Of a DNA stretch of 64,000 nucleotides, positions 35,201-45,315 are shown piece by piece. This stretch comes from Plecoglossus altivelis. Its lineage: Eukaryota; Chordata; Actinopteri; Osmeriformes; Plecoglossidae. Both the position numbers and the translations under genes were made by a program. Position 1 is the first letter of the stretch, and the number at the start of each line of letters is the position of its first letter. The stretch is taken from the NCBI GenBank assembly GCA_036571765.1, contig BROE01000014.1, positions 4,177,714 to 4,241,713 on the forward strand, read 5' to 3'. A model generated the notes under the pieces. It worked only from the letters and a program-made list of their open reading frames with translations. It had not been told where the DNA came from and made no database searches.

Positions 35201-38200
35201 CATCAAGGAGCAGGGTGCCCGCTCCCTGCAGAACGTCCGCATCACCGAAGTGACTGCCTCACGTGAGTCCTGCCGAGGGAGGGAGGGAGAGGGGGAGGGG
35301 GGGTAGAGGGGGGAGGTGTAGGGTAGAGGTAAGAGGCAGGGGGGGTTAGAGGGGGGAGGGGGAGGTGGAGGGTAGAGGAAAGAGGCAGGGGGGGTAGAGG
35401 GGGAGGTGTAGGGTAGAGGTAAGAGGCAGGGGGGGTTAGAGGGGGGAGGGGGAGGTGGAGGGTAGAGGAAAGAGGCAGGGGGGGGGATAGAGGGGGGAGG
35501 CAGGGGGGATAGAGGTGGGATAGACGGAGAGGCATCGGAGGGAGAGGCAGCGGAGGAGGTCAGAAGGGGGTCAGAGAGAGGTGAGAGGGATAGGACAGGG
35601 TCTTGGACAGGACAGGAGCGCTGAGTGTGCAGAGAGGATGGTTAGAGCCTGATTCACGTTGCTGGCTGTCACATGCCCGCGTCTCATTGTCTTACTCATT
35701 GTGTTACTGCATGCCCTTCGGTGCCGCTACATTATTCTAGTCAGCTACACGACGAGCATGCGCTAATAAGATGATGGCATGTGAGGAGGGCCACTCTGCC
35801 TGCGATTGGTCAGTTCATGCAGTTGGGTCTCTCTAATGATATTACCTGCCCCCCCCTCCCTCCCTCCACCATCCCCCTCCCCAGGGAAGCAGCACATAGG
35901 CCATCCTTCTTGCCACTGTCCTCTCCACCCTCACATCGCATCTGTCCATGTTCTGGCCCCCAGCCAGGCGCTGGCTCGGTGGTTTTTGGAGTCTTTCACG
36001 TGATTTCTATTTGTACGATTTGATGTGGCTGTCCCAGATATTCCGACAGAGATGGATGGGGCTGCCCTGGGTGGATGGTGGGGTTGGGGGTGGGGTGTGT
36101 GTGTGGAGGGGGGAGGGGGGGGGGAGGGGACAGGGATGGGGGGAAGTACAGGCCAGGAAGCAGCAGGGAAATGAAACGAGGGGGGGGGTGAGGGAGTGCA
36201 ACCCAAATATTTTAGGTTGATGTGTTATCAGGCTTGTGACACTTTTTTTTCTCCCCCTTCCACCCTTTTCCTCTGCTCCCTGATTCTCTCTACACTCCTT
36301 CCTCCCTCTCTTCCTCCTCCCGCCCCTCCGTCCCTTGCTTCTCTCATCCCCTTTCATCCTCCGCATCCCCCACCTCCCCCGCTTTCCCATTTCGCCCTCT
36401 GTCCTCATCTGCCCTCTCCCTCTTCTCCTCCATCCCTCTCGTTTCCTCTCCCCATCTTCCTGTTTGTTCGCTCTCTTTCTCTCTCTCTGTCTACCTTCCT
36501 GTCTACCCATGCACTTCTCTCTCCTCCTACCACTGTCCTCATCCTCCCTTTCTCTCTTCCTCTCCCCCTCCACTCCTCTCCCCTCCTCCCTCCCTCTCCA
36601 CAGTCACAGACCCCCGGATGGCGATGAACCCCAGAGGCGGTGAGTAGACCGTGTCGCGTTTCAATCACTTGCCGCTGTAATTTTCCAGCTGGGTGGATGC
36701 TCAGCCCCCTGCCAGGCAGTAACGAATGGCCAGGCCCTGCCTGAGTCATGTGACGCGCGCTGGCCGTGGCGAGATTGAGAGCCCTATATCTGGCCGGCAC
36801 ACCGCCGAACCTGTCTCACTTATCTCCGCGGCCCTGTGTGGACGCCCGGTCCTAGAGTGATTACACGCAGGTTACATTTCATTGGGGTGACAGAGGGTAT
36901 TGCATCAGCTCATGACAAGTGCGTGATAGAGGGATGCAGAACAAGACAAACCAGATAGGCGTCCTTGAAGCAGGGAGGTTTGATAGATGTCGTTGAACGC
37001 ACGCGTGTCTAGAATACCGTGTCTGGAATGCCGCGGTGTCATCGGTTAACATGTACAGTGTGTGTATTGTATGTGTAGGGCGTGTAAGTATAGTCGACAG
37101 TGTGTGTACAGTAGGTGAACAGAACGTAACTTTAGCACGTTCTCCTGTCTCCAGAGAAGTGCTTCTTCAAGCTGGAGGCATCGGAGTCTCCCCAGAGCTT
37201 CCAGTCTCCAGGGTTCCCAGAAAAGTACCCTCCGAAGTCGCGCTGCCAGTGGCAGATCCGAACGTCGGCAAACAAGGCCATCGCCGTCAGCTTCACCTAC
37301 TTCCACATCGAGGACGACTGCTCCAACGACTTTGTGTCCATCTACGACTCGCTGAGTCCGGATGAGTCCCAGGCCATTACCGAGTGAGTCGACAGGGGCG
37401 AAAACCAGAAGTGTTTCCTCAAATGCCTCAATGCTGTTTTGATATAAAATAGGCTAATCCCCAGGGGTAACTGTGTACAGTGCGTTGCTACAGTAACGCA
37501 CCCTGGAGGGCGGAAGTTTGTAAGTTCAACCAACAAACTATACAGTTTGCTTTTAACTTCCTGCCCCTGGGAGTATGTTCTTACAGCTCTCGCTAGAATC
37601 CCAGAATGACTTTGTATTTCACTGGAATGCCATGAGGGGACATATTTAGATGTGTGTGTGGGTGTGGAAAATGTTGTGCTTCATTCGTGTCCCAGCGAAG
37701 GTGATTTCCGTCCTCGCTTCACCCGGCCCTGGCGCCCGACAGCGCAGCACGCCCCACTTTGTAGTTAACTCCCGGGGCCTTGAGGGAGATGGAGTTGGCC
37801 TGCAAGGACCCCCTCTTTCCAAACTTATCAGGGGTGTCAACCCCCCCCCCCCCCACACCACACCACCAGGTGGAACAACACGGTCTATGGGAGGGAGGAT
37901 GGTGTGTGTGTGTGTGTAGGGGAGAGATGGTGTGTGTATGTGTGTAGGAGAAGGATGGTGAGGGGGGGGGGGCTGAGGTTGTGTGTGTGTGTAGGAGAGA
38001 ATGTGTGCAGGGGGGCTGGGGTGGTGGTGTTGTAGGAGAAGAGATGTGTGAAGGGGGGCTGGTTGTGTGTGTGGAGAGAGATGTGTGAGGGGGGGGCTGA
38101 GGTGTGTGTGTATGTGTGTAGGAGAGAGATGTGTGAAGGGGGGGCTGGTGTGTGTGTGTGTGTGTGTGTGTGTAGAGAGAGATTGGGGGGGGCTGGGGTG

Positions 38201-41200
38201 TGTGTGTTCAAAAAATGGCCTCCCTGCTAAAAATCACAATGGCTGCAGGCAATTCCATGGTCGAACCCACGGCCAAACTCATGCAGGTTTGCCAGGCTTT
38301 GAAGGCTATTTTAATATAGCCACTGCGAAGTCATCTTTATCCAAGGTGACATGGGGGTCTATGAGAACCATAATGCTCTCCTTTATAATGACAGAAGCCC
38401 TGTGCAGCTTGATGCCCTGTCGCCCGCCTATCGTCGTTCACACCGCTGTGGCTTTGAAACCTCATTTACCTGTCTGACTTTGAAACTCCCATCCAAGTCG
38501 TTTGTGTCAAGTGAATGGCAGGTGTGCGTGGTTGGTGTATGTGTGTGTCTGCGCGTGTGTCTCAGTCTGTGTGTGTTGCTCTTTGTGTCTGAAGCACATG
38601 TGGTGTGAAGTCTTTGTGCCGTCCCCCCCCGTCCCCCTCCCCCATCCTGACACAGTATGAGAGGTGTGCTGAGGCGGCACAGTGGCAGCCAAGCTGTTCA
38701 GTGCTCTCTCCATCTTCATCTGTCAGCCCGCCCCCGCTACTGCAGTGAGTGTGTGTGTGTGTGTGTGTCCCCCTGTGAGTAGGTGTGTCTGTGAGGAGGT
38801 GTAGGTGTGTGTGTGTCTGCATGGTTGTGCATGTGTGCTTGTTTGTTTGTGTGTGTGTGTGTGTGTGTGTTGGATCAGCAGGTGGACCCAGGGTAAACAG
38901 TCCCCTGCTTGTTTCTGCCCCCCAGGTGCCGGCAGGCCAGAAGGTTCGTGTGAGGTTCACCATGTTCCGGATGAAGGAACCGGGCGTGGACACTCGCGTC
39001 TGCCACAAGGACTACGTCCAGGTGATGGATGTCAAGTAAGCCACAGCTTCTTTACTCCCTCATCTGCAAACACATCTCATGACCAGGCTGAGGGAAGACA
39101 GGTGCCAAATACAGAATTATACAGTTTAGATATACACACACACACACACACACATCTCTAGGACCACAATTCAACTTCCACTGAAAATCGGTGCTAATAC
39201 AGGTGATTGGTAAAAAAAAAAAGAAGACTGATTTAGACAGTGATCCAGGTCATATTTTCAGTCTCTGGCACTATGTTTAAGATACTGCGGAGAACTGGCT
39301 AGCCTGACCCTCACCAGCAACACTAACAAGATGACTATAAGCTTCCACTCTGACGAGTCCTTCACTGACAAAGGCTTCTCTGCGGAATACAGCGCCTACG
39401 ACCCTGCTAACCGTAAGTGGACCCAACTTGAGGGAGATGTAGAGGATATATATGTTGGAGGTGGGGGTTGAGACAGAGACGGTCTCTAACTTTGCTCCGG
39501 ACTGCCAGTCAAGGATGAAGCTACGTTGACTATCTCCGTGACACGCCACAGGTGGACTAATAACCAGCTAGCTTTATTCATCGGCTGCTTTTTATTTGCC
39601 GCTGTCACTCAGGGGCACTCGCCCCCCCCCTCTCTCCTCCCCTGTCTCCGAGCATGGCCCAAATGGATTTATAATTGCTCTGATCAATGGGGAGGCCCGG
39701 GTGGCACGCTGACGGATGAGCAGAATACATGCTGTCATTCCCTCATGCTCACAGTGTCTCTCCATCTGCAGCCTGTCCCAACATGTTTGCCTGCACCTCT
39801 GGGTTGTGCATCTCCAAGCTCCTCCACTGCGATGGCTGGAACGACTGCGGAGACATGAGTGACGAGAGGAAGTGCCGTGAGTTTCTCCCCCAGACCCTGC
39901 GTGCACACACACCTCTTAACCTCACAGACACACACACACACCTCTGACCTCACAGACACGCATAGCCACCTCTCACCTCAGGCACGCATGCGACCTCTTC
40001 TCACCTAGCAGACACACACCTCTCACCTCACAGATGCACAACTTTCTCAACTCATCTCATGTCCTCCCCCCTCCTTCCTATTATCTTTCATATCTCCCCA
40101 CACCCTCCTCCTGCCCCCCACCCCTCCCCTGCAAACCTTAAAACTTCCTGCTTGAACATTCAACGTCCCAAGTAACTATAGAAAGGTGATGTTTGTGTTT
40201 GGCTGAGGTGTGTGACCCGTCGTCATGTCTCTCCTCTCAGATTGCGACAAGGATCAGTTTGCCTGCGACAATGGCATGTGCAAACCCAAGTACTGGGTGT
40301 GCGACCGCGTCAACGACTGCGGCGACGAAAGCGACGAGAAGCAGTGCAGTGAGTATCCCCGTCACCCCTTTGTCTGCAGGCTTGCAATGCTAATGCAGTG
40401 CTAACGCCATGCTAATGCAGTGCTAACGCCATGCTAATGCAGTGCTAGCGCCATGCTAATGCAGTGCTAACGCCATGCTAATGCTGTGCTAACGTCGTGC
40501 TAACGCCGTGCTAATGCCATGCTAACATGCTAACATCAAAGGCACTTTGGCACTAACGCTCCAGCTGCTGGCTCCTTTCACGGTGTGTGTGTGTGTGGTC
40601 ATTACTTCATCTGTAATGGGCTGCATTTAAAGCCCAGCCTAATTTACCCAGATCTAGTCTGGTAGGCACTCTGTCATGTTTAATGCATGCAGCTTTTGAA
40701 AAGGGAAAAGTGGAGGTTGGGCAGGGAGAAGAGGAACAATCACTCTGGCTTCTCATAACGCTTCCATCTGTGCTCTCATTCCTCCTCCTGTTTTATCCTC
40801 CCCCCCAGGTTGCGACGCTAACGAGTGGCGTTGCGGCGACGGGACCTGCGTGTCTCGGGGCGTGGTGTGCGACAAGAGGAAGGACTGCGAGGACGGCAGC
40901 GACGAGCTCTCCTGCGAAGTCCGTGAGTTTGCCATGGCAACGCTCCATACCGCTGCGTCGACTACCTGTGGAGCTCAATCACCGGCCCATTTGTCCCTTT
41001 ATATCTTTTTTTTTTCCCCAATAAAGAAGGCTTTTATCCCTCAGCACTCAATCAATAAACTCAGTCAGTCTAACTGGGCCACTCATTCAACAGGCCATCC
41101 CTGGGTTCGAGTAGGGCTTGTCTCCTTTGATGATCGTTTATCTCTCGCTAGTTGAACTTAGCAAAACGGCTTGGATGATCGCGGTGTCTTTTTTCTTACG

Positions 41201-44200
41201 ACTGGTGACGGTGTTATCCTGTTCTTTCCCGATCCTTGCCTCTAGCCACGAGCATCTGCTCGGACTACAGCTTCCTCTGCAAAGACAAAGTGTGCGTGAA
41301 CAAGGTGAACGCCGAGTGCGACCGGATCGACGACTGCGCTGATCGCTCCGATGAAAAAGACTGTGGTAAGATTGGCTGTGACTCTCTTTCTCTCTCTCTC
41401 TGACTCTCTCTTGCTCTCCGTCTGACTATCTCTCGCTCCCTATTGTCAACACACACAGCCTATGTTCTATATGGCATTGAAAGTGACTCACTTCTTCCCG
41501 AAGGCGTGTTTTTTTTTTGTTTGTTTTTTCCCCCCCACCCCTTCCAATGTTTTCTCGAACACTGAAGCTCGCCTAGCAGATGGAACCAGCGCCTTGCCGC
41601 TGCGTGGTGTTCCAAGCGGGTGTAGGAGAGCTTCGGGTTGGGCTGGCTGCTGGATACCAGCAACAAGCCTGGGGCTCGCAAGAGCTTTATTTATTTTGAT
41701 TGGTCTTTGAAAGCAACTCTCTGACATCTCAAGTTTTTGTTTTCCCCTCCCTCAAAGCCTGAGGGTTTGGCAGTTTTATTTTGATCAGCCGTGTGTCTCA
41801 TTAGAATTCCAAAGAGCCTTCCAGTTCACAGGCAAGGCCGCCATGTTGTCAGAATCAAGTTGTCTTCCTCTCGTCTTCCTCGATTCTGGCTGTTTATTAA
41901 CGCCGGTCTCATCTGCTGTCTACCTCCACCCCCTCGTCTTCCTCCCATCCCTTCTTCCCTTTCCGTTCCCCGCACAGATTGTGGCACCCGGCCCTACAAA
42001 CTCAACCGCATAGTGGGTGGGCAGAACGCCCAGGTGGGGGAGTGGCCATGGCAGGTTAGCCTCCACTTCATGACCAGCGGGCACGCGTGTGGCGCGTCAA
42101 TCATCTCCAACACCTGGCTCCTGTCGGCTGCCCACTGCTTCAAGACCTCCAGCCCTGAGTAAGTACTGTCAGCCCTCCTTGGCTCCTCCTCCTCCTTGTG
42201 CTCCCCCTTCTCCCTCTGCTCTTCCCCCTTTGACTGCTCCTCGTTCTTCTGCTCCTCCATCGCCTTCTGCGCCTCCCCTTTTGACTTGTCTACCTATCAT
42301 TCCTTCTCCTCTACTCTTGCTCCTCTTGCTCCCCCTCTCATCTGCTTCCTTTCCAGTCTTCCTCCGCCTCCTCTTCTTCGCCACCTCTCCTCCTCTCTGT
42401 CTTCTGTGTGCTCTTCCATACCTCTTTACCACGCTCCTCCTGCGCTAAGTCTTTTGTTATCTGCCGCTCCCAGACCTGACTAGCTCACGTTTTCCTGTTC
42501 TCCTTTATTAAATATCTACTTTAGCGTGGATATTTGTTCCCTAATTCTGTTATTACCATTTAGGGGCTGGTTTTAGAACGTGTAATTTCTGCTAGCTTTG
42601 AAAATGAGGGTGCACAGTCTGGTGGGGAAACAGCATTTTTAAACACAGGATCGTTTTTATACAAATTACAGAAACTGGAAATTAGCCCCAGATGATACAC
42701 TTAATTCTAAATACCTCGAGGGGGCAAGCTACATTTACATCACTGAAGCTTTGTATTGGGAATGGTGCAATCCCGTCTCTTTTCAGTAGGTGGAGCACTA
42801 GCCACACTGCTCTCCACCACAGCCCCCGAACTCCATTTAAGTATAAATAGAGAATTACACGAAGAGTCATTGTGAGGGGAAGGTGTTCTTAGGGCACAGC
42901 AGCTTTCCCACTAACAACCATTACCAGTACTCTAGTTCCCTGATTGGATGTCTCTATCTCCTAGGAATCTAGTTTATGTTGAAGTTTGGTCAAAGCATAG
43001 AAGCCTTGGAGAATACCATGATGTTCTGTACAAGGGAGCACAGAGCCAATGGCTGTTCCACTCACACTGTTCCACAACCCTCTTTGTGTCTGGTTCCGAT
43101 GATTTAAAAAAATGTTGAAAAACGAAATAAAAATGAAATGGTGACCGCTTGAGGAAATAATCTTCCTTGTTCAGTAACCACGTGGCGGCCAACTGGCAGA
43201 CGTACAGTGGGATGCAGGACCAGTTCAAGCAGGAGGGTGTGGAGCTCCGCATGCTGAAGACCATCATCACGCACCCGGACTACAACCAGATGACGTTCGA
43301 CTATGACGTGGCCCTGCTGGAGCTGAGTCGTCCGCTGGAGTTCACCAACACCATCCACCCTGTGTGCCTGCCTGCCCGATCACATGTCTTCCCCGCAGGC
43401 ATGGGCTGCTGGGTGACAGGCTGGGGCACCCTCAGGGAAGGAGGTAGGGATGCTGTCTGACCCCTGATCCCCCCCACTGTCTGACCCCTAAACCCTTTCA
43501 AACCCCTGAGGACCTCTGATCTAGACCCTTTATCCTCATGGCTTGTGTTTTTGAACTTCTGCCTGAAAGACCCTGTTCTAGAATCTCACCCGAAAGAACA
43601 TAGTTCTAGACCCTAACCTTAAAGGCTTCTTCTAGTCCCCAATCCTTAAGAGCGTGGTTCTAGATCATAAACCTGAAGGCTTCTGTGCTAGTCCCTAATC
43701 CTAAAGGCTTCTGTGCTAGTCCCTAATCCTGAAGGTTTCTGTGCTAGTCCCTTATCCTGAAGAGCATGGTTCTATATCCTAACCCTGAAGTCTTCTGTTC
43801 TAGTCCCTTATCCTGAAGAGCATGGCTCTAGATCCTAACCCTGAAGTCTTCTGTCCTAGTCCCTTATCCTGAAGAGCATGGCTCTGGATCCTAACCCTGA
43901 AGTCTTCTGTCCTAGTCCCTTATCCTGAAGAGCATGGCTCTAGATCCTAACCCTGAAGTCTTCTGTTCTAGTCCCTAATCCTGAAAGACTCTTTCCTGGA
44001 GTCCCGGGGCATTGGGTTAGATCTGGGCTCTGTGTGTTATCTTTCCCATCGTATACGTGTGTACAAGTGGGATATGTTGTCTAGTGATGTTAAGGATGAT
44101 CCTGATGTCTTTGACACCGTAGGTGATCCTCTGTTCTAAGCCTCTTATCTTCCCAAATTCCCCTCTCTGGCTGCTGCTCCCACCTCTTGGATTCTCCTCC

Positions 44201-45315
44201 CTCATCTCTCTCTTTTATGATGACACATCCCTCTCATCCCTTGCTTCGCATGACCTCCGCACCCCCCCCCTCCATCTCTCCTCCTCCATCACATCTTCCT
44301 TCTCCTCCCCCTGCCACCTTCTCCTCCCTTCATCCCCACTGTCAGCGAGACATCCCTCTCTCCCGTTCATCTTCCATTCCTCATCCCCCCTCCCATCATC
44401 TTCTCCTAATCACCTCTCACTTCCAGTAAGATCCGTTTCCACGTCCATATTCCCTAGCAGGTAGGCCTGATCTCTAGGGAACCATGTTAAAGGACCATTA
44501 GCCTACAGCAACACATTAGGATGGCTCGTGATGGTGGTGAACAGGAAGGTCATCTCACCCCATGGTAACCCAGCTCCTCTTCTCTCCTTCGCCCTCCTCC
44601 TGTTACCTCCTCCTCCCCCTCCTCCTCTCCCTCCTTAGGTAGTGTGTCTCGGCTGCTGCAGAAGGCAGAGGTGAAGATTATCAACGACACAGTGTGTAAC
44701 GTGGTGACAGAGGGACAGGTCACCTCTAGGATGCTCTGCAGCGGCTTCCTGGCCGGAGGAGTGGATGCCTGCCAGGTACTGGAACCCGCACACGCGCACA
44801 CACACACACGCACACACATGCACACACAATGCAAATGAGCATATTGATAGTATATGTGCATGTGCACTCATTCCCAAAATTATAAACAGGCCATGACACA
44901 CACTCACACCCAAGTCCTATCTCTGGTAATTGCCCACACACACACGCTCAGATTCACACATCTGCACACCTACACATCGACACAAACACACATTCATACA
45001 CATACGTGCACACACACTCAGTCACCCATGTAGGTTACAGACCCACACTCCATCACACACCCATGACTTCACTCACATACATCACACACTGGCACACGTG
45101 CACTCGGGCAATCTAATACAGCCCCTTCCCCCTCCCTCCCCCCTGCCCAGGGAGACTCTGGGGGACCCCTGGTGTGCTTTGAGGAGAGGAGCGGCCGTTG
45201 GTTCCAGTCTGGCATCGTGAGCTGGGGCGAGGGCTGCGCTCGGCGGAACAAGCCTGGAGTCTACTCGCGCGTCACCAAGCTCAGGGACTGGATCCAGTCG
45301 GTGACGGGGATTTGA
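25624..45315 (+). CDS. st14: Matriptase, type II transmembrane serine protease gene
   Basis: Coding exons: 25624-25650, 32229-32376, 33095-33252, 34861-34931, 35093-35262, 36604-36639, 37155-37383, 38926-39035, 39282-39412, 39772-39876, 40241-40348, 40809-40922, 41246-41365, 41978-42158, 43175-43443, 44639-44775, 45151-45315. They sum to about 759 codons; human matriptase has 855. The order is short cytoplasmic tail, one signal-anchor helix, SEA, CUB1 (first half), CUB2 (second half), four LDLRa, trypsin. The protease sits on the epithelial surface and activates other proteases and growth factors; HAI-type Kunitz proteins inhibit it. The triad is His in AAHC, Asp in YDVAL and Ser in GDSGGP; Asp in GVDACQ sets trypsin-like specificity. 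The activation site is NR|IVGG. All phases match except between 37383 and 38926, where sequence equal to about 80 residues is missing. The SEA self-cleavage serine is also absent. Confidence 0.93.
28195..28410. mobile_element. Teleost dispersed non-autonomous repeat
   Basis: The segment starts CATCAAATCAAAGTTTATTT and includes TTTATTTGTACAGCTCTTTT, GTCACAGAATTCTTCA, GGAAAACTCCCTGAAAA and AAGTAAGAAACCTTGTGAGG. This ordered set of motifs is that of a short repeat very common across teleost genomes. The copy carries many substitutions, so it is old. Exact ends and family name cannot be fixed without a repeat library. Confidence 0.6.
32115..32226. repeat. (TG)n and (CT)n tracts abutting the st14 exon 2 acceptor
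   Basis: (TG)n at 32116-32134 and then near-pure (CT)n reach the AG of the exon 2 acceptor at 32227-32228. The microsatellite itself is the polypyrimidine tract. Confidence 0.85.
32229..32376 (+). CDS. st14: st14 exon 2: signal-anchor transmembrane helix
   Basis: Phase 0 in, phase 1 out at ATCT|GTGAGT. It encodes [17 protein letters not shown], a basic stretch (ASKRRT) and a single hydrophobic helix, [20 protein letters not shown] then LWLFI. Basic residues before the helix fit type II (inside-N) topology. Confidence 0.92.
33095..33252 (+). CDS. st14: st14 exon 3: start of SEA domain
   Basis: Acceptor ctcctgcag|TTAAAG, phase 1 in, phase 0 out at GAGATT|GTGAGT. It encodes [12 protein letters not shown], then [19 protein letters not shown] and [10 protein letters not shown], corresponding to VFNGYMRITNENFVDAYEN and following in human matriptase. 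Confidence 0.92.
34861..34931 (+). CDS. st14: st14 exon 4: SEA domain, middle
   Basis: 71 nt after tattttgcag and before TTTCAG|GTAGG. It encodes [20 protein letters not shown] then TAF, matching VKDALKLLYSGVPFLGPYHK-type sequence before the SEA cleavage site in human matriptase. Confidence 0.9.
35093..35262 (+). CDS. st14: st14 exon 5: SEA domain, second half
   Basis: Phase 2 in, phase 1 out at TCAC|GTGAGT. It encodes (S)[19 protein letters not shown], then [14 protein letters not shown] and RITEVTAS. In human the aligned site is SEGSVIAYYW, cut between Gly and Ser. Here there is no Ser after Gly and the segment is one residue shorter. An AG-rich minisatellite follows immediately in the intron. 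Confidence 0.9.
35270..35545. repeat. GGTAGAGGGGGGAGG minisatellite in st14 intron 5
   Basis: G-rich array whose larger unit is about 90 bases (GGTGTAGGGTAGAGGTAAGA...GGAAAGAGGCAGGGGGG), present about twice, plus degenerate flanks. Runs of six or more G suggest quadruplex potential on the plus strand. Confidence 0.75.
36604..36639 (+). CDS. st14: st14 exon 6: SEA-CUB linker
   Basis: A 36-nt exon between tctccacag|TCACAG and GGCG|GTGAGT, phase 1 in and out. It encodes [12 protein letters not shown]. Both phases fit its neighbours. The position matches the human linker TDSKTVQRTQDN. It is preceded by about 350 bases of CT-rich sequence. Confidence 0.8.
37155..37383 (+). CDS. st14: st14 exon 7: CUB1 domain, first half
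   Basis: Acceptor gtctccag|AGAAGTGC, donor ACCGA|GTGAGT in phase 2. It encodes (E)[54 protein letters not shown] and [12 protein letters not shown]. It has the CUB cysteine pattern and a DxxSNDFVxIYD-type segment. The second half of the domain, which should start LCG, was not found downstream. Confidence 0.92.
37384..38925. other. st14 intron where CUB1/CUB2 exon(s) are expected but not found
   Basis: The flanking exons leave in phase 2 and enter in phase 0, so they cannot be joined directly, and sequence equal to about 80 residues is missing relative to human. The interval holds TG-rich minisatellites at about 37896-38205 (units such as GTGTGTAGGAGAGAGATGTG) and 38748-38872, plus unique sequence without a CUB-like peptide in any plus-strand frame. 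Confidence 0.7.
38926..39035 (+). CDS. st14: st14 exon 8: CUB2 domain, middle
   Basis: Acceptor tgccccccag|GTGCCG in phase 0, donor GTCAA|GTAAGC in phase 2. It encodes [20 protein letters not shown], then [16 protein letters not shown]. Human has VPNNQHVKVRFKFFYLLEPG at the same exon boundary. Confidence 0.93.
39282..39412 (+). CDS. st14: st14 exon 9: end of CUB2
   Basis: Acceptor tatgtttaag|ATACTG, phase 2 in, phase 1 out at AACC|GTAAGT. It encodes (K)[20 protein letters not shown], then [16 protein letters not shown]. This is the YCGE...FHSD...GFxAEY end of a CUB domain. The acceptor has a poor polypyrimidine tract, but phase and homology agree. Confidence 0.93.
39772..39876 (+). CDS. st14: st14 exon 10: LDLRa module 1
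   Basis: Encodes (P)[19 protein letters not shown] and [15 protein letters not shown], with six cysteines and the calcium-site pattern D-W-x-DCGDxSDE. Phase 1 in and out, as for all four modules. Confidence 0.95.
39890..40045. repeat. ACACACCTCTxACCTCACAG tandem repeat
   Basis: About five degenerate units of 28-40 bases (CACACACACCTCTGACCTCA, CACCTCTCACCTCA) in the intron after LDLRa module 1. Confidence 0.6.
40241..40348 (+). CDS. st14: st14 exon 11: LDLRa module 2
   Basis: Encodes (H)[20 protein letters not shown] and [15 protein letters not shown], with six cysteines and an intact calcium site. Human module 2 also has the KPLFWVCDSVNDCGD-type sequence, so module order is conserved. Confidence 0.95.
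40384..40535. repeat. 22-bp minisatellite between LDLRa exons
   Basis: Repeats of TGCTAATGCAGTGCTAACGC plus CA, about four full copies and then decayed units (TGCTAACGTCG, TGCTAATGCCA). Each unit is itself two similar 11-mers. Confidence 0.9.
40809..40922 (+). CDS. st14: st14 exon 12: LDLRa module 3
   Basis: Encodes (S)[20 protein letters not shown] and [17 protein letters not shown], with six cysteines and calcium-site acids DCEDGSDE. Confidence 0.95.
41246..41365 (+). CDS. st14: st14 exon 13: LDLRa module 4
   Basis: Encodes [20 protein letters not shown], then [17 protein letters not shown], with six cysteines. It is the last module before the protease domain, as in human. Confidence 0.95.
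41978..42158 (+). CDS. st14: st14 exon 14: activation site and catalytic His
   Basis: Encodes [40 protein letters not shown] and [12 protein letters not shown]. The activation bond is Arg-Ile in LNR|IVGG (human has QAR|VVGG). The Cys before it should link to the catalytic domain. The catalytic His is in AAHC. Confidence 0.97.
42159..43174. other. st14 intron 14
   Basis: CT-rich sequence at 42165-42480 (low-complexity Ser/Pro frames), then about 700 bases of unique noncoding sequence. No exon is seen. Confidence 0.6.
43175..43443 (+). CDS. st14: st14 exon 15: catalytic Asp
   Basis: Acceptor ttgttcag|TAACCAC, donor GGAG|GTAGGG. It encodes [57 protein letters not shown] and [10 protein letters not shown]. 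The catalytic Asp is in YDVAL, and FPAG..WVTGWG is conserved with human. Confidence 0.97.
43540..43992. repeat. 56-bp minisatellite in the st14 protease-domain intron
   Basis: The unit begins CATGGCTCTAGATCCTAACC and continues CTGAAGTCTTCTGTCCTAGT, then CCCTTATCCTGAAGAG, 56 bases in all. About four near-identical copies lie at 43764-43985. Upstream are diverged half-units of about 28 bases (AGTCCCTAATCCTAAAGGCT), so the 56-mer looks like a doubled older unit. Confidence 0.9.
44639..44775 (+). CDS. st14: st14 exon 16: protease domain, S1 region
   Basis: Acceptor ctccttag|GTAGTG, phase 1 in, phase 0 out at TGCCAG|GTACTG. It encodes [20 protein letters not shown], then [16 protein letters not shown]. 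The Asp of GVDACQ is the S1-pocket Asp that gives Arg/Lys specificity. Confidence 0.96.
44776..45150. repeat. CA-rich intron 16 of st14
   Basis: Interrupted (CA)n at 44790-44835 and ACACAC-rich sequence at 44895-45105. No coding content is seen. Confidence 0.7.
45151..45315 (+). CDS. st14: st14 exon 17: catalytic Ser and stop
   Basis: Encodes [40 protein letters not shown] and [14 protein letters not shown], with TGA at 45313-45315. The catalytic Ser is in GDSGGP. The last residues match the human end RDWIKENTGV. Confidence 0.97.
   Translation, partial: GDSGGPLVCFEERSGRWFQSGIVSWGEGCARRNKPGVYSRVTKLRDWIQSVTGI

Noticed and set aside
38351..38510. Peptide with RCGFETSF as a candidate for the missing CUB1 half (human has PGFEATFF)
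   Set aside because: It lacks the LCG motif and the preceding strand pattern, and no splice sites give the needed phase. The similarity is probably chance.
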